64,000 bases of DNA from Spirosoma utsteinense (GCF_014282275.1 NZ_VFIA01000017.1:1-64000); one strand, 5' to 3'; shown: positions 26,536 to 35,547, numbered from the stretch's first letter. Made by a program: numbers and translations. Notes: generated by a model from the letters alone, not told the origin.

Positions 26536-28236
26536 TCAATCGAGTGGCGATACAACGAAGGTTTGTCGGCTCCTGGCAAAACCATCCACGTCATTGTTGT
26601 GGGTAAATAGTAAACCTAATCGATAAAGTCCAGGCGGAAGTACAGCCTTCTGAAACTCAGAGATCCGTTCGTTTTTCAGATAGCGCCCGGTGGTAAGAAA
26701 ATCCAGTTTTTTGTTCAACATGACCATAGCGGGAAGGGCATATCGCCGACCTGAGGCCGATTCAGCAATAAGGCAAACATCACTACTCAACGGTGTTCGG
26801 CGGGGGAAGAAGGCGGGGGCGCTATGCACTCGTAAGAAGTGATTGTTTTTTGCAACAAATACGGTTGGATGTAGGTCTTTAAAAGGTTCTACGATTATCC
26901 GGCACCGAAACGGCAGCAATTTCCAGTGTGCCGGATCGGACCAAATATCCGGGTATTTCAGAACCCCCCGCTCCTGCGCCTGTTTTAAGACTTTGCGGTT
27001 ACTTTCAGCATAATAGGGAGGTGGTAGAGTTGTGCCGTAAAACCGAACATTAAAGGCATCTAACTGTCGATTCTGACGCAGATTTATCAATTCCGGAATT
27101 TTTGCATAGGCGCTAATCCCATACATCGTAACGGCTGCCGATCCAGCCAGTACAGCCCATATAGACCGAAACGGGGGGGTAATCAGTAGTAGACCAAGCA
27201 GATAGGTAAGACTGAAAGCGAGATGGGAATAGATTCGATACCGATCCCGGAGCAGTTCATCAAGTGGGCGGCTAATACCCAGGATAATGGCAGTACCCAG
27301 CACAATGGCTGTAATGGCCAGCAGTTCGCTAAACGTATCTGTTTGCCAGTTCGCCTTTATTTGCCGGTTACGAGTTTGGTTGATAAGAACAAACGCTGAC
27401 ATCCACGTTAAAAGAACCAGTATCCCCCCTACCATAGCCGACCCAAACCGGGCCTGATTGGTCAGCGACGCACCTAGTACCATCAGCAGCCTGGGCACAA
27501 CGTCCAGAAGGCTCCCGACGGGTGGGGCCGGATCGTAGCCCCAGAAAAAGAGGATAAGCGCCAGACCCATACCCCCTATCCACAACCACCCATCGGTTCG
27601 CCAAGTCCATTGCCAGCCCACAATCAGGGTACCTACGGCAGCCACCATCAGCCCGTTTCCGCTCGTAAAGAGAGCGGCTATACTCAACAGTAACGCACTA
27701 GTAAGGGCATCACGACGAAGCAGCCGGTGCAGTGCTTCCATCATCAGCCAGACCACCGTAAAGTTTTGAAGAGCCGCCATTCCCCAGAGCATGTTCTCGT
27801 GCGATTGGAGGTTGAGCATCCAAAAGGGAACAGGCGTAAAATACCATACGGGCAGTTTCATGTCCCGAAACAGCGTCCAGAGCCGCCATACAATACCCAG
27901 CAGGGCCATATTACCCAGAACAATCATGATCGTAACATTGATCTTTCCTGTCAGATAATAGGTAGCCAGGGTCACAAGCCGGTCGTAAACCAGACGGTGG
28001 TGGTTATGAGGTTCAACAAGCCGATGAAGTTTGTTTCCCCATGACAGGGCGGGATCAGTCCAGTCGACCAAAAAGCCCAGCAACGCATAGTCATCGTGAA
28101 AAATGACATTCTCACTCCAAAAAACCAGCACTAATACCAGAACCAGAAAAGGACCGATCAGTACAAATAACTTAATCGAAGCATTTAATTTACTCCAAAG
28201 ACCAAGTAGAATAAAAGAGCGAGCTAAATTCTCCAT
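26536..28236 (-). CDS. Polytopic membrane protein, GT-C glycosyltransferase-like
   Basis: A 566-residue integral membrane protein with about ten predicted helices over residues 20-370 and a soluble C-terminal domain of about 190 residues. After the first helix it has FHDDYALLGFLVDW, a pair of acidic residues in the first outer loop as in GT-C glycosyltransferases, which use lipid-linked sugars. No family signature beyond this is recognised, so the glycosyltransferase call is an inference. The C-terminal domain is beta-rich and unknown. It lies between the LEA2 lipoprotein and the DUF6807 gene. Confidence 0.55.
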   Translation of the reverse strand: MENLARSFILLGLWSKLNASIKLFVLIGPFLVLVLVLVFWSENVIFHDDYALLGFLVDWTDPALSWGNKLHRLVEPHNHHRLVYDRLVTLATYYLTGKINVTIMIVLGNMALLGIVWRLWTLFRDMKLPVWYFTPVPFWMLNLQSHENMLWGMAALQNFTVVWLMMEALHRLLRRDALTSALLLSIAALFTSGNGLMVAAVGTLIVGWQWTWRTDGWLWIGGMGLALILFFWGYDPAPPVGSLLDVVPRLLMVLGASLTNQARFGSAMVGGILVLLTWMSAFVLINQTRNRQIKANWQTDTFSELLAITAIVLGTAIILGISRPLDELLRDRYRIYSHLAFSLTYLLGLLLITPPFRSIWAVLAGSAAVTMYGISAYAKIPELINLRQNRQLDAFNVRFYGTTLPPPYYAESNRKVLKQAQERGVLKYPDIWSDPAHWKLLPFRCRIIVEPFKDLHPTVFVAKNNHFLRVHSAPAFFPRRTPLSSDVCLIAESASGRRYALPAMVMLNKKLDFLTTGRYLKNERISEFQKAVLPPGLYRLGLLFTHNNDVDGFARSRQTFVVSPLD

Positions 28237-28268
28237 GGGCTTTGACCATCAACCTTATTACCTGATGG

Positions 28269-28886
28269 CTACCGTCCCAGCAGAATTTTGTTCGTTACAT
28301 CCTGATTGATGGTGATATAGCCCGGGTAGTTGACCTGTTTTCCACCCAGATCCAGCGTTGGTTTAATCCGGATGGTTAACTTCGACGGCTGTGCATCGGC
28401 AGCCCCGGAAAGGTTCTGAACCAATTGCATAAATGCATCGCGGGTTTTAGGGTCCGTAAATAACTGATACGCATTGGCGTTCAACCGAACGGGTACCGTT
28501 GCTTTCCCCCCGCCGGGCTGCACTTCGATGCGCTGATTCAGGAAACCTGTAAACAACTCCTGCCCAGCCAGTACAATGCGGTATTCCAGTTGGTTAATGC
28601 CAGCCAGTTTATTGGTTGGGTTAATAATATCGAGATTGATACGCGCATCGAGGGGTATATTCCGCGTCAGCAGACCAGCTGCTAAACGGGGAAAACGGGC
28701 CGGGTTGATATCCTCCAGCTTTTTAAACTGCCGCACATCCGTACCAGCCAGGTACACACTATCGGCCGATGCGATGCTATACCGGCAGTCGCCAAGGGTT
28801 TTGGCTTGTGATATCTGTTTATTAACGCCACACTGGCTAAATAGCAGTGGCAACGCCAGCAATATGGCAACAAGTCCTTTTTTCAT
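28269..28886 (-). CDS. LEA type 2 (WHy-like) lipoprotein
   Basis: A 205-residue lipoprotein with lipobox LFSQC (C19). The mature region carries the LEA2/WHy pattern: RNIPLDARINLDIINPTNKLAG (quoted in part: LDIINPTNKLAG), then YRIVLAGQELFTGFLNQ and the paired strand VPVRLNANAYQLF. LEA2 domains are beta-sandwiches of unclear role in bacteria. Its stop is 33 bp from the start of the downstream membrane protein gene, so they may be co-transcribed. Confidence 0.72.
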   Translation of the reverse strand: MKKGLVAILLALPLLFSQCGVNKQISQAKTLGDCRYSIASADSVYLAGTDVRQFKKLEDINPARFPRLAAGLLTRNIPLDARINLDIINPTNKLAGINQLEYRIVLAGQELFTGFLNQRIEVQPGGGKATVPVRLNANAYQLFTDPKTRDAFMQLVQNLSGAADAQPSKLTIRIKPTLDLGGKQVNYPGYITINQDVTNKILLGR

Positions 28887-28957
28887 GGTGCAAAGCTAAA
28901 TCGTTTGTTTTATAAACGTCAGACCGCTTGTAAAGGGTTTGGTTTAATTCGCCTTTA

Positions 28958-28986
28958 CGAAGACCATCGGCAACCGATGGTCTTCG
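28958..28986. repeat. Perfect 13-bp hairpin in a divergent intergenic region
   Basis: CGAAGACCATCGG (28958-28970) and its exact reverse complement (28974-28986) surround CAA. It lies between two gene starts (28886 minus, 29089 plus), where a terminator is not expected. Confidence 0.75.
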
Positions 28987-29055
28987 GCGATCTTCCGGCG
29001 GAAGCCAACAAAGCGGCCAGACTATTATCCATCATTGGCTTGTCAACTATTTTTC

Positions 29056-29063
29056 TATCTTTG
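29056..29063 (+). promoter_or_regulatory. -7 promoter element TATCTTTG of aat
   Basis: A full TAnnTTTG match 25 bp before the ATG at 29089. ATTG (29034-29037) lies 18 bp upstream as a weak -33 box. The element excludes the upstream in-frame ATG at 29035. Confidence 0.68.
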
Positions 29064-29088
29064 TCCTGAGTACATCCCCAACCCATTG

Positions 29089-29718
29089 ATGAGCAAGCTG
29101 ACCGCCGACGACCTGATTTATGGGTACATCAACGGCATCTTTCCGATGGCCGACGCAGACGGTACGCTGTACTGGTACGCGCCAGACCCGCGCGCCGTCA
29201 TTCCAATCGATACCTATAAACCGGCTAAGTCGCTGCGTCAAATTCTTAATAAAAACCTGTTCGAAATTCGTATCAACGCCGATTTTGAGCAGGTAATGCG
29301 CTACTGCTCGGCCCCCCGCTCGACCGACGACAGCGTCTGGATTTCGGAGGAGATCATTGAAGCCTATACCGAACTGCACCGACTGGGTCTGGCCCACAGC
29401 GTTGAAACCTATCAGGATAACCGTCTGGTAGGCGGCCTGTATGGCGTCGCGCTGGGAGCGGCCTTTTTTGGCGAGTCTATGTTCCACCATGTGAGCAATG
29501 CGTCCAAAGTAGCCTTTCATCAATTGATCCTGATTTTGCGTGAACAGCACTTTACGCTGCTCGATACGCAGTTCATCAACGACAACGTTCGCCGATATGG
29601 AGCCATTGAAATCCCTAAGGCCGACTATTTGAAGCAACTTAAAGCGGCTGTTCGGCGGAAGGCTCGCTTTACTGAACCTGTGCTGGACCACCTGTTCAGC
29701 AGTCAGGAGAGGAAATAA
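29089..29718 (+). CDS. aat: Leucyl/phenylalanyl-tRNA--protein transferase
   Basis: A 209-residue enzyme that adds Leu or Phe from aminoacyl-tRNA to proteins with N-terminal Arg or Lys, marking them for ClpAP degradation (N-degron pathway). Seen: GYINGIFPMADADG, YWYAPDPRAVIP, GGLYGVALGAAFFGESMFH, ASKVAFHQL and LLDTQFINDNVRRYGAIEI. The size is usual. The start MSKLTADDLIYGY is set by the promoter element at 29056-29063. Confidence 0.94.
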   Translation: MSKLTADDLIYGYINGIFPMADADGTLYWYAPDPRAVIPIDTYKPAKSLRQILNKNLFEIRINADFEQVMRYCSAPRSTDDSVWISEEIIEAYTELHRLGLAHSVETYQDNRLVGGLYGVALGAAFFGESMFHHVSNASKVAFHQLILILREQHFTLLDTQFINDNVRRYGAIEIPKADYLKQLKAAVRRKARFTEPVLDHLFSSQERK

Positions 29719-29822
29719 CTCACATACGGCTTTTTACCCTTATCGGCAGCGGTACCCCCGAAGCTCCGATCCCGCTCGGCGACAGAAAGCCACTCCTTTA
29801 CCAACCGTAAACGCACAAGTCC

Positions 29823-29830
29823 TACCTTTG
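29823..29830 (+). promoter_or_regulatory. -7 promoter element TACCTTTG of proB; probable leaderless start
   Basis: A full -7 match whose final G is followed by TCGA and the ATG at 29835. TTTA (29797-29800) is a weak -33 candidate at 22 bp. The spacing to the ATG equals that at 6802 and 10812. Confidence 0.7.
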
Positions 29831-29834
29831 TCGA

Positions 29835-30869
29835 ATGACAAAACCTGTACTTGTTCTTAAATTCGGAACAGCATCGATAACCAAACCCACGGGCGAACCC
29901 AATGAACCGGTTATGGTCGATATTGCCCGGCAGGTAGCCGCACTGCATGCCCACTATCGAATTGTGCTGGTATCGTCGGGGGCGGTTGGCGCTGGAAAAG
30001 CCCTGATTCGCGACTATCGGGGAGACATTACCCAACGCAAGGCCGCTGCGGCCGTGGGCAACCTGATGCTGCTGAACCAGTATTCGCGCTTCTTTTCCAT
30101 CTACGGTATTTCCATTGCCCAAAGTTTGTGTGAACGGCATCACTTCGCCAACCGCGACCAGTTCCTGCAACTTAAACAAACCTATGAGGAATTATGGGCC
30201 AACAATATCATTCCCATTGCCAATGAGAACGATGTTGTCAGCAACCGGGAACTGAAATTTTCGGACAATGACGAACTGGCTACGCTTATTGCGGTTGGTT
30301 TTGGCGCTCAGGCCCTTATGCTATGCACATCGGTAGGTGGCCTGCTCGATACCGACGGCCAGACCATTCGGCAGGTGACTGCCTTCGACGAACGGGTTTT
30401 CGGCGTGGTCCGCACCGACAAGTCGTCACTGGGTCTTGGCGGGATGGCCTCCAAACTGACCTTTGCCAAACTGGCTACGCGTATGGGCATTCGGGTCGTC
30501 ATTTTCGGACTCAATGAACCCGATAACCTGAGACGCGCTTTACAGGGCGAAACCGGCACCGAGTTTATCCCATCCGACACATCACTATCGGCCCGGAATC
30601 GCTGGCTGGCCAGTGGCAGTTTGGTAGTGGGGCGCGTTCGGGTAGATGCGGGTGCAGTACGGGCGCTCGGCCAGCGACGGAGTTTGCTGGCGGTAGGCGT
30701 TAAAGCCGTGCTGGGCGATTTTGCCGCCGGTGAGATGGTCGAGATCTGGGACGAGACCGACTCCCCCGTTGCCGTAGCCCGAACCCGGATTTCGTCAGAA
30801 ACGTTGTCGCAGCAGCTTACCCAACAAAACGTTGAAGTAGCCAACGCCAACGACATCGTACTTTTATAG
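29835..30869 (+). CDS. proB: Glutamate 5-kinase
   Basis: A 344-residue kinase that phosphorylates the gamma-carboxyl of glutamate, the first step of proline synthesis. The amino acid kinase domain starts KPVLVLKFGTASI, with VLVSSGAVGAGKALI and NENDVVSNRELKFSDNDELA for substrate binding. The C-terminal ~75 residues (VGRVRVDAGAVRALGQR to the end) are a PUA-like domain. It is followed by proA after 37 bp. Feedback control by proline is expected from the family. Confidence 0.95.
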   Translation: MTKPVLVLKFGTASITKPTGEPNEPVMVDIARQVAALHAHYRIVLVSSGAVGAGKALIRDYRGDITQRKAAAAVGNLMLLNQYSRFFSIYGISIAQSLCERHHFANRDQFLQLKQTYEELWANNIIPIANENDVVSNRELKFSDNDELATLIAVGFGAQALMLCTSVGGLLDTDGQTIRQVTAFDERVFGVVRTDKSSLGLGGMASKLTFAKLATRMGIRVVIFGLNEPDNLRRALQGETGTEFIPSDTSLSARNRWLASGSLVVGRVRVDAGAVRALGQRRSLLAVGVKAVLGDFAAGEMVEIWDETDSPVAVARTRISSETLSQQLTQQNVEVANANDIVLL

Positions 30870-30906
30870 GCTACTAGATCCATATCCAACTAACCTTCCC
30901 GTAACC

Positions 30907-32157
30907 ATGACTCCCATTACCCCCCTCCTACAGGCTACCAAGCAGGCATCGGCCGTTGTCCGGCGGCTTAGTCCAGCCCTTAAGACCGACCTCCTCAACC
31001 GACTGGCCGATGTGTTAACGGATCATACGGCCGCTATTGTGACCGAAAACCAGAAAGACCTCGACCGCATGGACCCGGCCGATCCAAAATACGACCGGCT
31101 CAAACTCACCGAAGACCGCGTTAGTGGACTGGCGCAGAGCCTGCGTGATGTGGCCGTGCTGCCCGACCCGGCGGGTGAAGTGCTGATCGACCGTACCATT
31201 GAGCAGGGACTGACACTCAAAAAAATCACGGTGCCACTGGGCGTGGTGGGGGTTATTTATGAAGCGCGGCCAAACGTAACGGTCGATGTGGCATCGCTGT
31301 GCCTGCGGTCGGGCAATGCCTGTGTGCTCAAGGGCGGCAAAGAAGCGGATTTCTCGAACCGCTATCTGGTGGGCCTGATACAGACCGTGCTGGCCGAATT
31401 CGATGTGCCGAAAGCCGCCGTAACCCTGCTCCCGCCCGATCGGGCCGTGGTCAACGAGCTACTCACGGCGGTCCGTTATATAGACATCATCATTCCCCGT
31501 GGCTCCGACTCGCTGATCCAGTTCGTTCGCAAAAATTCCCTCGTGCCAACCATCGAAACGGGTGCGGGTGTATGTCATACCTATGTTGAAGCCTCGGCCG
31601 AACTGAATAAGGCTGTCGCCATTGTTGTCAACGCCCGGGTGTCGCGGCCGTCGGTGTGTAACTCGCTCGACTGCCTGCTGGTAGACGAATCTATTGCCGA
31701 ACAGTTTCTGCCGATGCTAACGGCCGATTTCCTGACGTGGAACGTTGAGGTATTTGCCGATGAAACAGCTTACGAAATTTTCGAACAGGCGGGTTATGCC
31801 AATTTACAGCCCGCCGGGCCGGACGACTTTGGCCGGGAATTCCTGGACTATAAAATTGCCGTTAAAGTAGTAGCCGGACCCGATGAGGCCCTGTCGCATA
31901 TCCAGACCTACTCCTCGCGCCACTCCGAAGCCATCCTCTCGCAGGACCAGTCCATTATCGACCGGTTTTTAGCCGAAGTGGATGCAGCCTCTGTTTACGC
32001 CAACGCATCGACGCGGTTCACCGACGGAGGTGTCTTTGGGCTGGGTGCCGAGATTGGCATTTCGACCCAGAAACTGCACGCCCGTGGCCCGTTCGCACTA
32101 GAGAAGCTGGTGACCGAAAAATGGATCATTATCGGCGACGGTCAGGTACGCTGGTAG
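30907..32157 (+). CDS. proA: Gamma-glutamyl phosphate reductase
   Basis: A 416-residue NADPH-dependent reductase making glutamate-5-semialdehyde from the ProB product. It has the aldehyde dehydrogenase-type fold: GVVGVIYEARPNVTVDVA (112-129), the Gly-rich PRGSDSLI, the TGAGVCHTYVE segment and catalytic C251 in RPSVCNSLDCLLVD. The length is typical. Downstream of proB by 37 bp in one operon, it completes glutamate to pyrroline-5-carboxylate. Confidence 0.96.
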   Translation: MTPITPLLQATKQASAVVRRLSPALKTDLLNRLADVLTDHTAAIVTENQKDLDRMDPADPKYDRLKLTEDRVSGLAQSLRDVAVLPDPAGEVLIDRTIEQGLTLKKITVPLGVVGVIYEARPNVTVDVASLCLRSGNACVLKGGKEADFSNRYLVGLIQTVLAEFDVPKAAVTLLPPDRAVVNELLTAVRYIDIIIPRGSDSLIQFVRKNSLVPTIETGAGVCHTYVEASAELNKAVAIVVNARVSRPSVCNSLDCLLVDESIAEQFLPMLTADFLTWNVEVFADETAYEIFEQAGYANLQPAGPDDFGREFLDYKIAVKVVAGPDEALSHIQTYSSRHSEAILSQDQSIIDRFLAEVDAASVYANASTRFTDGGVFGLGAEIGISTQKLHARGPFALEKLVTEKWIIIGDGQVRW

Positions 32158-32282
32158 GGCAAAAAGACCGTTTTCCTCGACAGACCTGAATTTTGGGCCA
32201 GTCCTTCAAAACTATTTATACTTCACGAACCCGGCACGGCGTTTGATAGACAGTATAAAAAACTTAACCCATTCCCATTATT

Positions 32283-32777
32283 ATGGCTACTCCTTATGCC
32301 ATTCGTTCATTCCGCAACGCGCTGCTGGCCGTTGTTGTTCTTGCTTCGTTGACCACCGCCTGCAAAAAATCGGGTATTGGTGGGGGTGATGTCGATCCAC
32401 GTGATCAGTATGTTGGTGTTTATGAAGGTGGCTATCAGGCTTCCAATTTTCTTAATAACAGCCTGGAGTCGAAGCGTGAATCCGGGACGGTGACAGTCAC
32501 CATTACCAAAAGTGAAGTGATCGGGCAGTTTTATATTGACATGCTGTTCAATAACACGTCCAGCCAGAAACTAACCGCTGAACTTACCGACAATGCCTTT
32601 AAGGTGATCGATAAGCAAAGCGAACCTTTGGTATATGATGGCACGACCTACACGGCTAACTATACGGCTACGGGCCAGTTTGCAGAAAAAGATTTCCTGC
32701 TGAATACCGTTGCCGAAACATTGCAGGCTGGCCAGACGCTAAGCCGTCGAGGCAGCATTACGGCAACGAAGAAATAG
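32283..32777 (+). CDS. Hypothetical lipoprotein
   Basis: A 164-residue lipoprotein with signal and lipobox LTTAC (C27), then a Gly-rich linker and a beta-rich mature domain (GVYEGGYQASNF, GTVTVTITKSEVIGQFYIDM, FKVIDKQSEPLVYDG). It resembles small Bacteroidota lipoproteins with a lipocalin-like or META-like barrel, but no family is recognised. It lies 125 bp after proA and 36 bp before a serine hydrolase gene in the same direction. Confidence 0.7.
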   Translation: MATPYAIRSFRNALLAVVVLASLTTACKKSGIGGGDVDPRDQYVGVYEGGYQASNFLNNSLESKRESGTVTVTITKSEVIGQFYIDMLFNNTSSQKLTAELTDNAFKVIDKQSEPLVYDGTTYTANYTATGQFAEKDFLLNTVAETLQAGQTLSRRGSITATKK

Positions 32778-32813
32778 CTACATTAGCACCGGATCCTAAC
32801 CTCCGGTATATTC

Positions 32814-34136
32814 ATGAAATCATACATGTTAACCGGCCTGATGGCCGGTTTTTTTCTTTCCGCCACAGCCCAAATACCCCCTACCCGTCCTGTTACCGCT
32901 CATGCCCATCCTGTTTTGCAGGAAGCCCCACCCGAATCCGTTGGGATGAGTGCGGCCCGACTTCAGCGAATGGATGCCGTCATTAATGAATACATTACGA
33001 AAGGCAGGCAGGCAGGCGTTTCGGTACTGGTGGCCAGAAATGGCCGGATCGTTTACCATAAAGCCTACGGCCAGGACGATATAACGACGAAAACACCCCT
33101 GAAACGGGACGCCATTTTCCGGATTGCATCACAAACGAAGGCCATCACCAGTATCGGGTTGATGATGCTGTTCGAAGAGGGCAAGTTTCTGCTCGATGAC
33201 CCCATTTCGAAATACATTCCGGCGTTCAAAAATCCCAAGGTACTGGATAAGTTTAACGAGAAGGATTCTTCCTATACGAGCGTTCCGGCCAAACGGGAGA
33301 TTACCATCCGGCAATTACTTACCCACACATCGGGGATCAGTTACCCCACGATCGGCACCAAAGAAGCCGTTGCGATCTACGCAAAAAACAGAATCCCAAG
33401 TGGTATTGGTACGCCCTCGGGCACCCTGGCCGAAACGATTCCCCGGCTGGCCGCCCTGCCGCTCATGCACAACCCCGGCGACCGCTGGACTTATGGCCTC
33501 AGCACCGATGTTATCGGCTATCTGATTGAAGTACTTTCCGGTCAGTCGCTCGACCAGTATCTGCGAACGCGCTTGTTAGAGCCATTGGGCATGAACGATA
33601 CGTTTTTCTATCTACCCAAGGCAAAGCAGGACCGGCTTACCCGGGTTTATACCGAAGACTCAACGAAAGTGGTTCGGCGCTTACCAGCTCAGGGAGGTAT
33701 ATCGGAAGATTACCCGAAAGAAGCAGGCACGTATTTTTCGGGGGGAGCCGGCCTGTCGGGTACGATGTCCGACTATGCTATTTTTCTGCAAATGATGCTC
33801 AACGGCGGTGAATATGGGGGTAAGCGATTCCTGAGCCCGACGACAGTACGACTTATTACCACCAACCAGATCGGTGACCTGAACCAGGGCATCAACAAAT
33901 TCGGACTCGGTTTCGCCATCACCTCAGAGAAGAGCGCGGCCCGCCTGCCCGCGTCGGAGGGAACATTCGATTGGGGCGGTTTTTTTGGTACAACCTACTG
34001 GGTCGACCCCAAAGAAAAGGTTGTAGCACTACTCTACACCCAGAAAGTGCCCAACAGTTTTGGCGATCTGAACGATAAATTTAAAGTGCTGGTCTATCAG
34101 GCTATTTTGGAAATGAACGAGCCGAACGGTAAATAA
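32814..34136 (+). CDS. Secreted class C beta-lactamase-like serine hydrolase (EstB type)
   Basis: A 440-residue exported hydrolase. A signal peptide (core 5-18) is followed by the catalytic motif S106-Q-T-K109 in FRIASQTKA. The second motif is W-T-Y-G-L-S at about 225, Tyr without the usual Asn, as in EstB-type esterases, and a C-terminal GGFFGTTYWVDP replaces the KTG region. Relatives are esterases or peptidases of the periplasm more often than beta-lactamases. The substrate is unknown. It is in the same direction as the lipoprotein before it. Confidence 0.87.
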   Translation: MKSYMLTGLMAGFFLSATAQIPPTRPVTAHAHPVLQEAPPESVGMSAARLQRMDAVINEYITKGRQAGVSVLVARNGRIVYHKAYGQDDITTKTPLKRDAIFRIASQTKAITSIGLMMLFEEGKFLLDDPISKYIPAFKNPKVLDKFNEKDSSYTSVPAKREITIRQLLTHTSGISYPTIGTKEAVAIYAKNRIPSGIGTPSGTLAETIPRLAALPLMHNPGDRWTYGLSTDVIGYLIEVLSGQSLDQYLRTRLLEPLGMNDTFFYLPKAKQDRLTRVYTEDSTKVVRRLPAQGGISEDYPKEAGTYFSGGAGLSGTMSDYAIFLQMMLNGGEYGGKRFLSPTTVRLITTNQIGDLNQGINKFGLGFAITSEKSAARLPASEGTFDWGGFFGTTYWVDPKEKVVALLYTQKVPNSFGDLNDKFKVLVYQAILEMNEPNGK

Positions 34137-34238
34137 AGCGATGGCCACTCTTTACCACTCACTGTCTGTCAGTACGCATCACATCCTGAATCGTATGATT
34201 GCTGGCGGCTCCATCTGACCACTAATGCCCGTTAAGCC

Positions 34239-34715
34239 ATGAAATCCTTACTGACCCTTTGCCTGATTTTGTCCGTTCAACTCACGCGCGCTCAAACACC
34301 GGTTTCTCCGTCGGCCTCGGCCACATCAGCCTCGGTGGCAATGTCGGCCGATGAAAAAGCGGTTGCTGACACGGAGCGGCAGCGTTTTGGAGCCCAGGTG
34401 AGCAAGGACTACGCCGTGCTGGACCAGGTCCTGGCTAACGACATGACCTACACCCACTCCAACGGAAATACCGACAACAAACAGTCGTACATCCAGTCGA
34501 TCCGCGACGGAAAATCGAAGTACGATGCCATTGACGTTCAGGAGCTGAAGGTTCGTGTCTATGGAAAAACGGCCGTTATCAACGGCGTTTGCCTGATCAA
34601 GGCAAACAACAACGGCGAGACGATCAACACCCACCTTCGCTATACCGACGTGTACGTTCGGAACGGCAAACAGTGGCAGATGGTCGCCTGGCAGTCGATA
34701 AAGCTGGCGAATTAA
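34239..34715 (+). CDS. Secreted NTF2-like (DUF4440) protein
   Basis: A 158-residue exported protein. The signal peptide is followed by a Ser/Ala-rich spacer and an NTF2-like cone: ADTERQRFGAQVSKDYAVLD, then YTHSNGNTDNKQSYIQSI, a KTAVINGVCLIK strand and a final YVRNGKQWQMVAWQSIKL. Such domains bind small ligands or serve as accessory units. No catalytic residues can be assigned. It ends at the start of a homopurine tract. Confidence 0.83.
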   Translation: MKSLLTLCLILSVQLTRAQTPVSPSASATSASVAMSADEKAVADTERQRFGAQVSKDYAVLDQVLANDMTYTHSNGNTDNKQSYIQSIRDGKSKYDAIDVQELKVRVYGKTAVINGVCLIKANNNGETINTHLRYTDVYVRNGKQWQMVAWQSIKLAN

Positions 34716-34823
34716 AGAGGGAAGGAAGAGGGGGAGGAAGGAGGAAAGGGAGGAAGTGAACGCGTGCGCGCGCTCCTTTCCTCCTTCCTCCCTTTCCTCC
34801 CTCTCTTCCTCTTCCCCTCCCCT
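34714..34823. repeat. Homopurine/homopyrimidine inverted repeat between convergent genes
   Basis: Bases 34714-34756 are all A or G (43 nt) and 34773-34823 are all C or T (51 nt). They are partly complementary, with a 17-bp stem around GGAGGAAGGAGGAAAGG. Between them lies an alternating CG/TG stretch (CGCGTGCGCGCG). The purine run begins in the stop codon of one gene and the pyrimidine run ends at the stop codon of the other. Confidence 0.88.
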
Positions 34824-35340
34824 ATTCCACTTTCAAATATTCCCGTAACTCCTTCGCATCCTGGGGGTTCATACGCCCGGCGAGTACCAGACGAAGCTGA
34901 CGACGGCGGAGAGCGCTGGCGTAACGGTCTTTTTCTTCATCGCTTTCGGGCACAACAGCAGGCACCTCGATAGGGCGGCCGCTCTGGTCGACGGCAACAA
35001 AAGTGTAGAAGGCACTATTGGTACTTACCCGAATGCCAGCCGGTATATCTTCGGCCCATACCTCGATGAATACTTCCATCGATGAACTGAATGCCCGCGT
35101 CACCTGGGCTTTCATCGTGACAATATTACCCAATCGAATGGGCTCGGCGAATGATACGTTGTCGACGGAGGCTGTGACAACAATGCGGTTCGAATGTTTC
35201 TGGGCGGCAATGGCAGCCGCAATGTCCATGAAGTGTAACAGGCGCCCGCCCATCAGATTGTTGAGCGTGTTGGTGTCGTTGGGCAGCACCATTTCGGTCA
35301 TAACCGTTGCCGATTCGCGGGCGTATTTAGGTTGGGGCAT
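34822..35340 (-). CDS. Acyl-CoA thioesterase, hotdog fold
   Basis: A 172-residue hotdog thioesterase of the YciA/BACH type, which hydrolyses acyl-CoAs in the cytosol. Signature: MVLPNDTNTLNNLMGGRLLHFMDIAA with N and D catalytic residues (quoted in part: NTLNNLMGGRLLHFMD), then VVTASVDNVSFAEPI and NSAFYTFVAVDQSGRP. A C-terminal helical tail (ESDEEKDRYASALRRRQLR) is common in the group. The start at MPQPKYAR is chosen; the ATG 21 codons upstream gives an unrelated segment. Confidence 0.9.
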   Translation of the reverse strand: MPQPKYARESATVMTEMVLPNDTNTLNNLMGGRLLHFMDIAAAIAAQKHSNRIVVTASVDNVSFAEPIRLGNIVTMKAQVTRAFSSSMEVFIEVWAEDIPAGIRVSTNSAFYTFVAVDQSGRPIEVPAVVPESDEEKDRYASALRRRQLRLVLAGRMNPQDAKELREYLKVE

Positions 35341-35509
35341 TTTCAGTAAGCAGTTAGCACTAATCGGTGACCCGTTTAGCCGGATCAGGTGCAAACCAAC
35401 CACCGAAAACCGAAACGGGCAAATTCATGGTCAAGTTTACCCCTTCCTGACAGGTTCTCCAGCCGCATCTCCGATAGTATGGCTCCGAAACGATACCGCT
35501 TCTGTTTTG

Positions 35510-35517
35510 TATATTTG
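35510..35517 (+). promoter_or_regulatory. -7 promoter element TATATTTG of the hydroxylase gene
   Basis: A full -7 match 30 bp before the ATG at 35548. No -33 box was found at the expected distance. Confidence 0.6.
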
Positions 35518-35547
35518 TACAATAACACAAATAAATAGAGCGAAACA

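Noticed and set aside
32814-34136. Antibiotic resistance beta-lactamase
   Set aside because: The SxxK motif is present, but the second motif lacks the YxN Asn, which fits EstB-type esterases better.
34714-34756. Purine run as a chain of Shine-Dalgarno sites
   Set aside because: No start codon in a usable position follows, and both neighbours end here.
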